Assembly (NCBI GenBank): GCA_951804985.1
Contig: OX638133.1
Span: forward strand, 26,938,963-27,002,962
Length of the DNA: 64,000 nucleotides
Source: Dryomyza anilis
Lineage: Eukaryota; Arthropoda; Insecta; Diptera; Dryomyzidae
Direction of reading: 5' to 3'
Shown: piece after piece, positions 34,578 to 44,921 of the stretch
Position numbering within the stretch: the stretch's first letter is position 1
Layout: each line of letters starts with the position of its first letter
Made by a program: the position numbers and the translations under genes
Notes under the pieces: generated by a model
The model's input: the letters and a program-made list of their open reading frames with translations, nothing else
What the model was told of the DNA's origin: nothing
The model's database searches: none

Positions 34578-37045
34578 ATGACTCATTCCTTGGGTAGTAT
34601 TCGACTGATAGCATGTTGCATACTACTATGTGCAAGTGAGTATTTTCGAGATATTTTAAGAGATTATCGCTAAATTTACGTATGACAATTTAGCTGCAAC
34701 TTGGGCACAGCAGCTGTCTGAGACTTTGCCAGAACCACCAAATTGTGGTCTTCAGTTGGGCGATCGAATATTTGGTGGTGAAGAGACCACGATTGACGAG
34801 CATCCGTGGACGGTACTACTCTCGTACAATTCAAGTAAGTCAATTATGGAATTTGAAATTTTAAAACTGCATCAAATTATGAAAATATAAATGATATTCA
34901 AATATAATTCATATATAAGTAGTTCACAATTCATAGTTCATTAATTCATAATAATTCTTTTAATATTACTACATCCACATTTATTTTTACTACATTCTGT
35001 TTTATTTAATATATTCCAAAAAAATATTTTCTTACATGTACATTTATTTTTATTATATTCTGTATTTATTTAAAATTCTTTATTATTATACTGCATAAGT
35101 ATTTATTTTTTACTACATTCTGTATATATTAAAAGACCATTCAAATTTGTGTATTATATTAAAAAGTATTATTATAAATACAAATAATTACAATAAATAA
35201 TTATATTTTCCAAATGATAAAAATTGAAGCAATCTAAATATGCAACATATACCATCATTATCAGCTCTGACAATACAAAGGCATCACAAGCAAATAAGCA
35301 TTGTTTTTCACTTGCATCAAATATGAATTATATGCTAGCAAACATGTACGTCTTTGTCCTCAACGTTGCCTTTTTCAGTTACTTGGCTTTCGTTTGTACA
35401 TGCCTAAATTCGCATTCCGTCCGATGAGTGTACATACAGAGATCAAAAAATAAAAATAAAAGAATGCATTAGTATTTATTTGACTGAATTTTAGTACACA
35501 ATTATTTAGAAACTAGTTTTCTACCGATTGCAGTGTACAAATGAAAAACAATGCTCAAGAGAAATACAAAAATATATTAAATATTACTACACTCAAAATA
35601 AATAGTCCGCTATTAATAGCAAACTCTGACTGCTAATTTTTAGCACACTTTAATTTGCATTTACAGCATACTTTTATCTGCAATAGCGAACTGTTTGCTG
35701 GGAATCTTAGTTCTGCTAGTGATCAAGATCGTGCTAGTGTCACTGGTGTGCATATTGATAGTGTAGCTAACCTGCACAAGATGGCACCATAGTCTCGAGA
35801 CGCTGCAGCTAAATGTGTCTATAATTCGTAGACTCTTATTCGACAACATGTTTATTTAAATGAGATATTTCTTATGCGTAATAATAATGCACGCATGCAA
35901 GAGTGAAATTGTGAAATAAAGGTAAAATAAAAATATGAGATAAATAAAAATAAATAAAACAAATATAATAAAAAAATAATAACATAAAAATAAAAAAAGG
36001 ATATCAGGAATAAAAAAATATTAAAATACAAAAATAATATAAATTTTTAATTTATTTTTTTATGAATTGGAGTTAACAGCAAACAATTTGTAAAAATAGC
36101 TGAAATTGTCTGCTCTAATAGCATAAAAAAAGTTTACTGAAACAGCAAACTGTCATTTGCTGTTTCAGCAGAATCCGGCGCTTTCCTATTTTCAGCAAAT
36201 ATTTTTGCTATATTGGCAACCTTTTTTGCTATTGTTACAGACTTTTTATTTTGAGTGTAGATACATTTTCTCAGTGTTGATAGTCTTCCCCATCTAGATA
36301 ATAACTTACTGTATGAATAGAAAAAATATACAACTTAAATATTTTATAATATAATTACACAGTGCAACAAACAAACAGCTTTTTCGCCATTTCTTTCGTT
36401 TTACAAACGATTTGAGAATAATACGGTTTCACTGATCTCGTTCCCTAGAGACAATTTTAAGGCAGGGTCGAGGCAGTTAGAGAAATTTTTTCGACATATT
36501 TCAAACAGAAATGTTTGTCAAACGTTATAAAAAAACCAGTTGGGAAGGTTAGATCACATGGGAAATTTTAAAGTAGGTGTAATTATGATAGTTAGGATTA
36601 TCAAAATTATAGTCGGTCTAACCCGACTATAAATACCCTATACATATGTGTGGTTACCATTCAAAGTGATATATAGGTCACCAGGGTATACGAATCCTGA
36701 AAATAACTACAAACATTCAATCGCTGAAGAATTTCCATTCATTTGATACCCATATTTACAAATGGGTAGGTGTACCGAATTTCGATTTTTTTTTGTGAAC
36801 CACAAGTCTTTTCGCCGGAAAACATTATTATCATGTATTTGAGCATGATGTCAATATATATTTGACCAAAAAAGTTTACCTAAGCACGTATACATAAAAA
36901 TTGATCTTTATATGTATATTTTATATGAGGTATTTGAACATAAGTGGTCGGATCATAGGTCACAATGGACCGATCTCGCCAATTTTTTCGCACATACAGC
37001 GTTCATTTATCTAGCTCTTCAATTTTAAAAGTAGTAGGGATTTCA

Positions 37046-37079
<34 letters not shown>

Positions 37080-39514
37080 GGGCAGACAGACGGATAGACG
37101 GACAGACAGACGGACAGACGGACAACGCTAAATCGACTCAGGAGGTCATGCTGATCAAGAATATATATACTTTTCCATACCGGAGATGCTTCCTTCTGGG
37201 TGTTACAAACGGCGTACCAAACTGAATATACCCTTTCACTCTTAGTGTAGGGTATAATAATTTAAATTGTATAGGTTTTTGTTATTATTCTGTGTAATGG
37301 GTGGATCTGAGACGATTTTATAATTGAGGATCCCATTTTATTTTTTACGGGGAGCTCTGTAGCCAAAGAGAATATCGTCACTGTCACTGCCAAAGGGGCG
37401 AATTCGAATTTTTAAAAATGTTGGGAAACTCTTTACTTGTGCAAGATAAAATAGTGATATAAAAGCATTTATTGACTGCTTTCAAAGCACCTATCGATTA
37501 GCATAGTAACTACAAATAATTTTCAAATATTAATTTGCCATTTGTTATTTGCAAGAAAAATGTTTGGAAACATATTTTTAATTAATGATGCCAATACGTG
37601 CTTTAAAAACAAACAATTAATGCCTTTACACCAATATTATATCTTTCACCAATAAAGAGTTATAGCAAAAAAACGAAGAAATTTGAAAAATTGAAAATCT
37701 TGTCATGCCAAAAGGGTGAATCTTTTCGTTTTTCTGCTATAACTTTTTATTTTTGCAAGATAAAATAGTGATGTGAAAGCATTTATTGTTTGTTTTCAAA
37801 GCACCTATCGATTGGCATCATTATTTAAAAATCATTTGCCAAATATTTTTCTTGCAAATGATAAAAAATCAAACAAATATTTTAAAATAACCTTAATGAT
37901 CCAAAGGTGCTTTAAAAATAAACAATTAATGCATTAACACCACTATTTTATCTTAAGCTCATCAAAAGTTATGGCAAAAAAACGAAAAGATTCGCCCTTT
38001 GGACAATGACAAGATTTTCAATTTTTCGAATTCGCCCTTTTGGTTTTGTCTTTTTTGGTAAAAAATATATTTTGGAACAGTGTACTTGAAAAAAAAACTA
38101 CATTTAAAAATGTAAAAAAAAGGAAATATCAAAAATTACACATTCGCCCCTTTCGCATGATAGTGACTATATGATAGTTTTCTTAATTGTTCACGCGATA
38201 TATCGAAATTTGTAATTATTTGGTAGGGTCAAAATTCGGAAAACTGCTTAGATGATATTGTCAAAATAAAAATCAGCGAATTTTAATGTAAATCAGCATT
38301 ACAGAAGAATCCTGAATCTTTTAAAATTGATATATTGTCTGTACTGTCTTTAGCACCCCATTTTTTATATTTGACTGGAAATTGCCTGACCCAGAGTTGA
38401 TGAACAGCGAGAACAGCGGATTAGCCTAAAATCTTGAAAATAGTATTTTTTTGTTGAATTGTGTTATCAATTGTTGAAATGTGATAAACCTCTATAATAT
38501 GTAATTGTTGGGAAAATAATTAGCGAGTTATTAGACTCAATCGCTGATATCGCGTGAGTTCAACAATCGGCAATATTTTTATTTATGAATTTTTCGTATA
38601 TTAACATTTCAAAAAAAACTTTAATATAATTTAATGAAATTTAGCATGTTTGTAAATCGATCATGTGAATTGAGTAGTTAGTCAAAGAAAAACTGCAATT
38701 AAATTTCGTTACTTTAATATAAATGCAGTTTTATTATAAAACTCTAAAATTTGTATTACTCTCTATACCTACAGCTGATATGGGTCTAAAGTTTCTATGC
38801 GTTGGTAATCTGATCAATTCGCGTTGGATCATCACTGCCGCACATTGCGTCAGCGCACTCACCGACAATTGGCGACTGTCCGGTGTGCGTCTGGGCGAAT
38901 GGAATCTCAGTAGTAGCATCGACTGTGCGGGTATCAACGATTGTGCCCCACCACACATTGACTTGAGCATTGACAGCATCTTTATACATCCGGACTATAC
39001 ACTGAGGCATCCGGAACGTGGTTCCGATATTGCGTTGATGCGTTTGGAACGATCTGTGGCAACAACGGCATTTGTAAAACCCGTCTGTTTGATGAAATCA
39101 TCAACATTACAAGATAACGAACTGATCGGCATGCGCGGTACTATTCTCGGTTGGGGTCCTTCCAGGGAGAGTAATGATGGCAGCGTGATTAAAGTGAAGG
39201 CTTCCTTGAATATTCTACCAAACTTTGAATGTGATATGGCTTTGCAACGATATCGTGTACGTACTCATCCAAGTCAAATGTGTGCCGGTGGCGGTCCCGG
39301 TATTAATACATGTGACGGTGATTCCGGTGGCCCTATGTTGGTGAACCACAACGATGGCAGATATACGGCATCCTATATGGTAGGCATTACCTCGATCGAA
39401 ACTGCAGGTTGTTCGCTTTCTGGAAGTCCAACTATTTTTACGCGCATTAGTTTATTTGTCGACTGGATACAGGAGACAATTGCAGAAAATGGATATGCGA
39501 AGTATACTTGGTAG
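34578..39514 (+). CDS. Secreted CLIP-type serine protease B (only copy with intact catalytic machinery)
   Basis: Exons 34578-34635, 34694-34834 and 38775-39514 (phase-1 GT-AG introns of 58 and 3940 bp) give 312 aa. A signal peptide (IRLIACCILLCA) and a short propeptide with PEPPNCG precede the activation site D-R44|IFGG, a normal trypsin-type cleavage point. The protease domain has TAAHC (His90), DIAL (Asp151), GWG and GDSGGP (Ser250). The residue six before Ser250, which sets S1 specificity, is Asn244 rather than the Asp expected of a trypsin, so the substrate preference is uncertain. The Cys pattern and CAPPHID stretch point to the easter/SPE/MP1 group, which acts in haemolymph or perivitelline cascades (Toll activation, melanisation). 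No CLIP domain is present. Intron 2 is swollen by three transposons. Poly(A) signal at 39590. Confidence 0.93.
34835..35589 (+). other. Intron 2 of gene B, first part; no other feature
   Basis: AT-rich intron sequence after the GTAAGT donor, with three loose copies of ACATTTATTTTTA-TACATTCTGTATTTATT at about 34970-35130. A 67-codon open frame at 35224-35427 shows no family resemblance. Confidence 0.5.
35590..36257 (-). mobile_element. TA-flanked MITE, TIR CACTCAAAATAA, copy 2 (in intron 2 of gene B)
   Basis: A 668-bp element with ends CACTCAAAATAA and TTATTTTGAGTG and TA on both sides. It is the inverse-orientation relative of 29211-29769, longer by an A-rich insert near 35925-36040. Together the two copies form an inverted pair flanking gene A and the 5' part of gene B. 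Non-coding. Confidence 0.9.
36534..37258 (-). mobile_element. mini-me-like element, copy 2 with expanded GTCY microsatellite
   Basis: Inverse copy of 23588-24279, from CCAGTTGGGAAGG to CTCTTAGTGTAGGG. The core (TGAGTCGATTTAGCG on the minus strand) is followed by about 79 bp of GTCT/GTCC repeats, seen here as GACAGACAGACAG with GACG variants at 37046-37124, against roughly 18 bp in copy 1. The subterminal hairpin TATAGTCGG..CCGACTATA is present near 36610-36632. It lies in intron 2 of gene B. The short open frame across it is an artefact. Confidence 0.8.
37372..38172. mobile_element. Foldback/TIR element, family ATATCGTCACT, copy 3 (in intron 2 of gene B)
   Basis: An 801-bp element with ends ATATCGTCACTGTCACTGCC and GCATGATAGTGACTATAT. 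The interior shows the same alternating modules as copies 1 and 2. It begins about 115 bp after the mini-me-like element. Non-coding. Confidence 0.82.
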
Positions 39515-39589
39515 TAGCTGAAGTGGAAAAAGTAATTTAAAACTGTTTCAATTGTACAAAGTTATAGATTACTTTAGAATATTTTATAT

Positions 39590-39595
39590 AATAAA
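39590..39595 (+). terminator. Poly(A) signal of protease gene B
   Basis: AATAAA 76 bp after the stop codon. Confidence 0.6.
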
Positions 39596-39710
39596 AAATG
39601 TTATCCTATATATTAATTAAACATGTTATCATAGTTTTAGTAACGATGCGATTTTATTATTTTTATAAATTTCCCAAACTTATCGAATACCGAATCGTAT
39701 CCTATAATTC

Positions 39711-39830
39711 GGATTCGGCATTAAACTGCATTAATTTGAGAACAAATATAACACGCACAGCTCAAATGGTGAGAGAGCTCGGCCAAGGTTCTTTAAAGCT
39801 GTTGCGCAAAATTATTATTATCTGTATCCA
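39711..39830 (+). mobile_element. SINE, short 3' fragment
   Basis: Matches the last third of the SINE: TTCGGATTCGGCA, AACACGCACAGCTCAAATGG, TGAGAGAGCTCGGCC and an ATTATTATT tail. The tRNA-related head and middle are absent. It lies in the 3' flank of gene B and accounts for part of a spurious 126-codon open frame (39598-39978). Confidence 0.8.
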
Positions 39831-40113
39831 CATTCCTCATATTTTTAATTTACCTGTTCGTCAATGTTATTCTTCAGTTAATCTCAAGACTGATAATATT
39901 TATGAAGTTAATGCTGGTTCCTTGATAAACGAAATCCTGCACAACCTCGGAAATTCGAAAAATGATTATGGAGTTTAAGGAAGCTTAAGGAACGGCGTCT
40001 TTTTCCGTATTACCGTCTAAACCGCTGATCCGATTTTCATTTATTTTTACTACAGATGCGTTAGGGACTGGAAGGAATGACAGACTATATTGTAATTTAA
40101 ATCTCTGTAAATA

Positions 40114-40230
40114 AAGGGTTTTTCAACAGAGACGCTACAAAAGTAGAGCGACAGGGACAGCAAACGACGCCATATTTCTTGCGGCTCTTTTGACATTTCT
40201 GAAAACATTTAATATAACGACTTTCAAAAA
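40114..40230 (+). mobile_element. Mariner-type MITE, left arm only
   Basis: Starts after TA with AAGGGTTTTTCAACAGAGACGC and continues GTAGAGCGACAGGGACAGC and CTCTTTTGACATTTCT, as in the full copies at 41120-41433 and 56904-57149. It breaks off after about 100 bp. Non-coding. Confidence 0.8.
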
Positions 40231-40559
40231 AAAAAAATCAGTGAACATAGACTAAAAAGTAGTACCGAATTTCACCAGTAGAGGGTGTTCATTTTTAAAA
40301 CTATGCAATCCTTAAACCGATTCGGACTATATATATATAGTGGATCTGTATTAAATACCAATTCTTTGAAACTATATCAAACTATTTACTTGAAACTATT
40401 CAAGAACTAAATTCCAGCTAGAGGGCATAAAGACCTAATTTTCATTTCTCTTTCAATCTATAACAAATTTTAAAGATTGACTCTTTGTACAAAAAAAAAC
40501 TAAGGATGACGTACACTGGTTCAAAAACGTCAGTATCTTTTGAGGTAATGAATATTTTT

Positions 40560-40985
40560 TGATTGGAAATTGATTAATTACACTACTCAACGAAACGAGA
40601 ACAACATGAACATGCATTATATCAATTCGCAGTTACCATTTTGGACGCATACTCTGTTTTTTTCTATTACGTAACGTTTAAAAATACAGTCCCTTACGCA
40701 GTTAGTTTTCTAAAAAAATGTAAACGCAAGTTTTCTTTCAATTGTAAATACAATAAAGCAACAATTACTATTATTACGATAGTTTTTTAAGATATTTGAA
40801 TCTAAACTCGAAAAATATTGTTTTTTTTTTTTAGACTATTTTTGCTGAATTTGGATCTAAAAATAGATAAGAAATTGATTTATGGTTATGCAGAGCATAG
40901 TTCAAATTAACGACGAAAATTATTAACTTTTTTATCGGTTCTTATTATTAAAATATGCCCTATCAACCCAGTTTCCGTGAAAAAC
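40560..40985 (+). repeat. Duplicated 3' flank of gene B (matches the flank of gene A)
   Basis: Counterpart of 31850-32265 with the same order of conserved blocks. It lies about 1 kb from the gene B stop, against 0.17 kb for gene A, because SINE and MITE sequences intervene. Confidence 0.7.
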
Positions 40986-41119
40986 TGTTTAAATTTTAAA
41001 GGCGGCTTACATATTTTCAATAAAAATAGTCGTATTTTTTTAAACGCGTTTTGCATTGTTTAGGAGTTAGAGCCACATAAGTCAGAATATATCGAAACTA
41101 AGGTTCTAAAATTTTGTAT

Positions 41120-41433
41120 TTTTTGTTCAACAGGGACGCCACAAAAGTAGAGCGACAGTGACAGCAAACGACGCCATATTTCTTGCCGCTCTTTTGACAT
41201 TTCTCTTCAGTAAGGTTTGCCATTTCATGATGGAAAGATATACGAATTCGAATTTCGGTAGTAAATTTTAATAATTTCGACTCGTTGTTGGCTCGTATAT
41301 CTTTCCATCACCTTACTGAAGAGAAATGTCAAAAGAGCGGCAAGAAATATGGCGTCGTTTGCTGTCCCTGTCGCTCTACTTTTGTAGCGACCCTTGAAAA
41401 AAACTTTTCTATCGCTCTTATTGAAAAACCCTT
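41120..41433. mobile_element. Foldback mariner-type MITE carrying transposase start-codon fragments
   Basis: Two arms of about 100 bp form a near-perfect inverted repeat around a loop of about 50 bp. The right end CCCTT is followed by TA. The left end lacks the AAGGG terminus. Both arms contain ATGGAAAGATATACGA-type sequence, and the minus-strand reading gives MERYTSQQRVEIIKIYYRNS, which resembles the N-terminal helix-turn-helix of mariner-like transposases. Related copies are at 40114, 54232 and 56904. The element cannot encode a transposase itself. Confidence 0.82.
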
Positions 41434-41585
41434 TAAGTAGTATCCGCAACCAGAATATAATAAGAATTGGCGAGATTGCCTTGCAAGCCGAATTTCCCTA
41501 TTTTACAAAAAATCACCCATATTCAAATCAGTTCTGACGACTCGAAGGAAACACTTAAGATTAATATGCGATGGTAAAACCATAA

Positions 41586-41905
41586 CCACTGAGCCGTGGT
41601 AGCTCAGTGGTAAGTGCGTTGAACTGCGAGCCGAAAGGTCCCCGGTTCAAGCCTGGACTGGGGCTAACAACATCTTTTCATAGAAACATTTTTCTATACC
41701 GCGCTACCTCTCGGCAGTAAATGGCAAATCTACGAGAGTAAAACATTGCCTATGAAAAACCTCTCACCCGCCGTTCGGATTCGGCAATAAACTGTAGGTC
41801 CCACCACTTTGAGTACAAATATAACACGCACACCTCAAAAATGGTGAGAGAGCTCGGCCGAAGTTCTATACAGGACTGTAGCGCCAAACTATTATTATTA
41901 CATTT
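41586..41905 (+). mobile_element. tRNA-derived SINE, full-length copy
   Basis: The head (about 41593-41664) is tRNA-like with a pol III A box TGGTAGCTCAGTGG (41597-41610) and B box GGTTCAAGCC (41644-41653) spaced as in tRNA genes. It then has a unique body (TTCTATACCGCGCTACC, CGCCGTTCGGATTCGGCAAT, GGTGAGAGAGCTCGGCC) and an (ATT)n tail at 41890-41900. Partial copies at 3547, 28785 and 39711 show the body and tail are mobile together. The T arm has a mismatched pair and the acceptor arm does not close, so it is not a working tRNA gene. Confidence 0.9.
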
Positions 41906-42148
41906 CCTTAATAGTTGTAAAACGTCCTTATTATAAGGAAAATTGTCCATAAAATAAGATAAATTTCCTAAAAATGAGGAAGTTTTTTCTTTAACGTATT
42001 TCAAGTTAATTTTCCTTATTATAACGAACAATTTTTTCTACAAATTGCCCGTAAATAATAGAACTAAATTTTTTCAAAACAAAAACTAAAATGTAATAAA
42101 ATGTACTACATTAATTATTAAATATTTTATATATTTTTTTTCTGAGTG
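41906..42148. mobile_element. Possible MITE ending in TTTTTTCTGAGTG
   Basis: The right end TTTTTTTTCTGAGTG followed by TA (42149-42150) is the same terminus as the 17.3-18.1 kb MITEs. The interior has inverted TCCTTATTATAAGGAA-like words. A matching left end was not found; the SINE lies directly upstream. Confidence 0.4.
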
Positions 42149-42547
42149 TAGTGAATAACATTCATTGCATTAGAATGCAAAGGAATACTAGGAGAACCCG
42201 TTTTAATTGCTGAGTTACTACTTAAAATAATTAAGTATCAATCGAGAACAAACGATTTAATAAATCGGTTTTGATGAACCTACAATTGCATAGCTGATAA
42301 GATTAATCGTATACATCGTATTGCATATATACAATTTACAAAAAAAAAATATTGTTTTGGGTGATTAAATCAATATCACCTTCTGAACCATATCAGTACA
42401 TTTCGATTGCAAATATCAAATCTTCCATGTGAAGCGAATTTGATATATTAATCTTCTATATACTACAAATCTGTTATTTTATATTAATATTCATTGTATT
42501 TTATTTAATATATTCAATTAATCAACAACGTTAGATATACAAAATAT

Positions 42548-42580
42548 ACGTTACATATGTTCGCGTTTTCCAACACTGTT
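42548..42580 (+). promoter_or_regulatory. Conserved promoter block of protease paralogue C
   Basis: ACGTTACATATG and CAACACTGTT, matching blocks A and B. The TATAAA seen in B is replaced by CATATG here. The proximal shared stretch is TTAGTCGCAAC (42660-42670) and TGTAAACACG (about 42684-42693). Confidence 0.55.
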
Positions 42581-42715
42581 TTATTAGTGTGCAAATGAGA
42601 AACTATAATTGTTATATAAAAAATGAAAAATATTTATTGGAAACTTAATCATATTTTTCTTAGTCGCAACTCAGCATTTAAGGTGTAAACACGCGGATGA
42701 AGTAAAATTAATAAA

Positions 42716-44049
42716 ATGCCGTCATCAAGTATTATTAATATTATTCTACTGCGAATATGTTGGATTATATTAAATTCATGTGAGTACTTTTGTGATTTTG
42801 TACCAGATACTCATGCGTTTATTTCCTTTAGCCCCCACCGTCGGTCAGTCAAATGTACTGATATCCGAAACGTTACCGGAACCACCATATTGTGGACTCA
42901 TGCTGGCCGATCGACATTACAACGTCAGAGAGACCAACATCGATGAACATCCCTGGACGGCATTGCTCTCGTATAACTCACGTGAGTATAGTTAAATTCT
43001 ACTCTTGCGTGATACATTGAAAATAATTTAGCGCAGTTATAGCAAATATAATTGCGCCAACTAATTAATTGGCTGCATTGACGTACAAATATTCATATTA
43101 GCCAACGGAATTGTTTGCTGATTTAACGAAGAATAGCAAATGTTTTCATTAAATTAGTGAATTTCATTGCTGCATTGATTAATGAATGCAATTAATATCG
43201 GTTGCTATATTTACGTCGATTATTTTTTACTGTCTATGTTCAGTCCACGTGACTTAACTTTCCTTACACGTTTTTAATATATATTTTATTTTCTTTTCAA
43301 TTGCAGCCGACGAAGTTCAATCAGATTCAGGTTACACATGCGTCGGAAGTCTCATCAATGCACGTTGGGTGGTTACCGCTGCGCATTGTGTCACTGGATT
43401 CCGACGAGATTGGCAACTGTCCAGTGTGCGTCTGGGCGAATGGAACACAGCGACAAATCCCGATTGTGTGGGTCTCAATGATTGTGCGCCACCACACATT
43501 GACGTGCGCGTCGACAGCATCTTTGTGCATCCCGATTACAAATTAGATCAACCAGAGATGGGCGCCGACATTGCGCTGCTTCGTCTGGCACATGCTGTGG
43601 CCCCGACGACTTTTGTAAAACCCGTCTGTTTGATGCGTTCACCTGAGTTGCGTAATAGGACCGTCGTGGGTACACCTGTCATTTCCGTTTTCTGGGACAG
43701 ATTAAATGGTCAAAGTTTGGTTAAAGTAAAGGCAACCCTAACGGTTGTGAGTGCCGAAAACTGTGAGCGAGCGTTGAAAGAATTCAAATTTATTCCGCAA
43801 AATAATCAAATATGCGCTGGTAATGCAGTAGGAAACGATACCTGTAATATAGACTCCGGCGGACCGTTATTGGTCGAACTGAGAGTTGGCCCATATACGG
43901 CATTCTATTTGGGCGGTATAGCCTCGATTGGAAGTCCGGATTGTAGCGGCAATAACCTGGCGGCTTTTTCGCGAGTCAGCTCATTCATCGATTGGATTGA
44001 GGAGACAATTGCCGTACACGGCAATGCGAAAGTTTCATGGTTCGGCTAA
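42716..44049 (+). CDS. Secreted CLIP-type serine protease homologue C (activation and oxyanion sites lost)
   Basis: Exons 42716-42779, 42832-42981 and 43307-44049 (phase-1 GT-AG introns of 52 and 325 bp) give 318 aa. The N-terminus has a hydrophobic core (IINIILLRICWIIL), then a short propeptide with PEPPYCG. His98 (TAAHC), Asp159 (DIAL) and Ser255 (DSGGP) are all present. Where B has R|IFGG, C has R49-HYNV, so the new N-terminus that must insert next to Asp194 is gone. The residue two before the Ser is Ile253 instead of Gly193 of the oxyanion hole. The GWG motif reads VFWD. The frame is open and similarity to A and B is high elsewhere (CAPPHID, FVKPVCLMRS). This suggests a non-catalytic or weakly active homologue kept under selection rather than a dead gene (inference). 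Poly(A) signal at 44131. Confidence 0.92.
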
Positions 44050-44130
44050 TAAGCAGTATTTTTTAAATTTTTGTAAAAAAATCAGTTTTAAAATTATGTT
44101 GGGTACAAGTTTTAAAAAAAGTGTTGATAA

Positions 44131-44136
44131 AATAAA
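44131..44136 (+). terminator. Poly(A) signal of protease gene C
   Basis: AATAAA 82 bp after the stop codon. Confidence 0.6.
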
Positions 44137-44334
44137 ATTTTAGATGTAGAATATTTGAGAATATTTATTTTAGAAAAAAACATTCAATTTTATTTCATAT
44201 CATGACATATGTCTTTAGTCGAACCTCAGTTCAAACTTATTTGACAATATATGTGATAGTTAGCTGGACCCGTGCACTGCTTCGTCCGTGCTTAGTATTT
44301 GTGTTGTTTCAGCTAGAGAGTCGGAACCCATATA

Positions 44335-44600
44335 TATTATTAGGTTGGAACCGGAACCGCTATTTTTTACATATTGGAACTAGAACCGGATCCTCCAAGG
44401 GTTTTAGTCCCTCTCTGGGACCGCAAAGAACCACAATTTTAATCGAAACCGATTCAATTTTTGGAGCCGGAATCGGAACCGTCATTTAAAATGTATGGAA
44501 CCAGAATCGGAACCCATGCAATTGTTTGGTTGAAACCGGAATCGGAACCGCTACTTTAAAAATCTTGAAACCAAAACAAGAAACGATATTATAAAGGGTT
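44335..44600. repeat. Degenerate GGAACC-rich stretch
   Basis: Words such as GGAACCGGAACCG, GGAATCGGAACCG and AACCGGAATCGG recur at irregular distances. It is an imperfect hexamer-like repeat similar in style to 24440-24605. The open frame across it has no family resemblance. Confidence 0.6.
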
Positions 44601-44921
44601 TTAGTTCCTGTTTATAAAATTTTCACGGCGAGTATACCTCAGCCCGAGAAACTTCGTTACAAAACATATTAAAAATTGTCCTGCCACAACCTTTTCCATA
44701 ACCTTTTTTACCCCCGAAAAATCCAATAATAAGAAAAATCTTTGAAAAGATAGAGTACTTAGGGTGTTTTGAATTTTCAATTCTTACCTTATTTTGACCC
44801 CTTTCGATTTTTTTAAGGTAACAAGTTAAGTGCACTTCTACCAAGTTTTTGCAGTGTTACATGTGCCAATTATAACACTTTTAATTTTATTTGTCATACA
44901 AAAAATTAAAAATAAACACAT

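Noticed and set aside
36965..37225. 86-codon ORF with DRQTDRQTD repeats
   Set aside because: It is the translated GTCY microsatellite of a mini-me-like element.
39598..39978. 126-codon ORF downstream of gene B
   Set aside because: Its middle part is a SINE fragment and the rest is AT-rich spacer; no family resemblance.
41593..41664. A functional tRNA gene
   Set aside because: A and B boxes are present, but the acceptor arm does not close, the T stem has a mismatch, and the sequence continues into a repeated SINE body.
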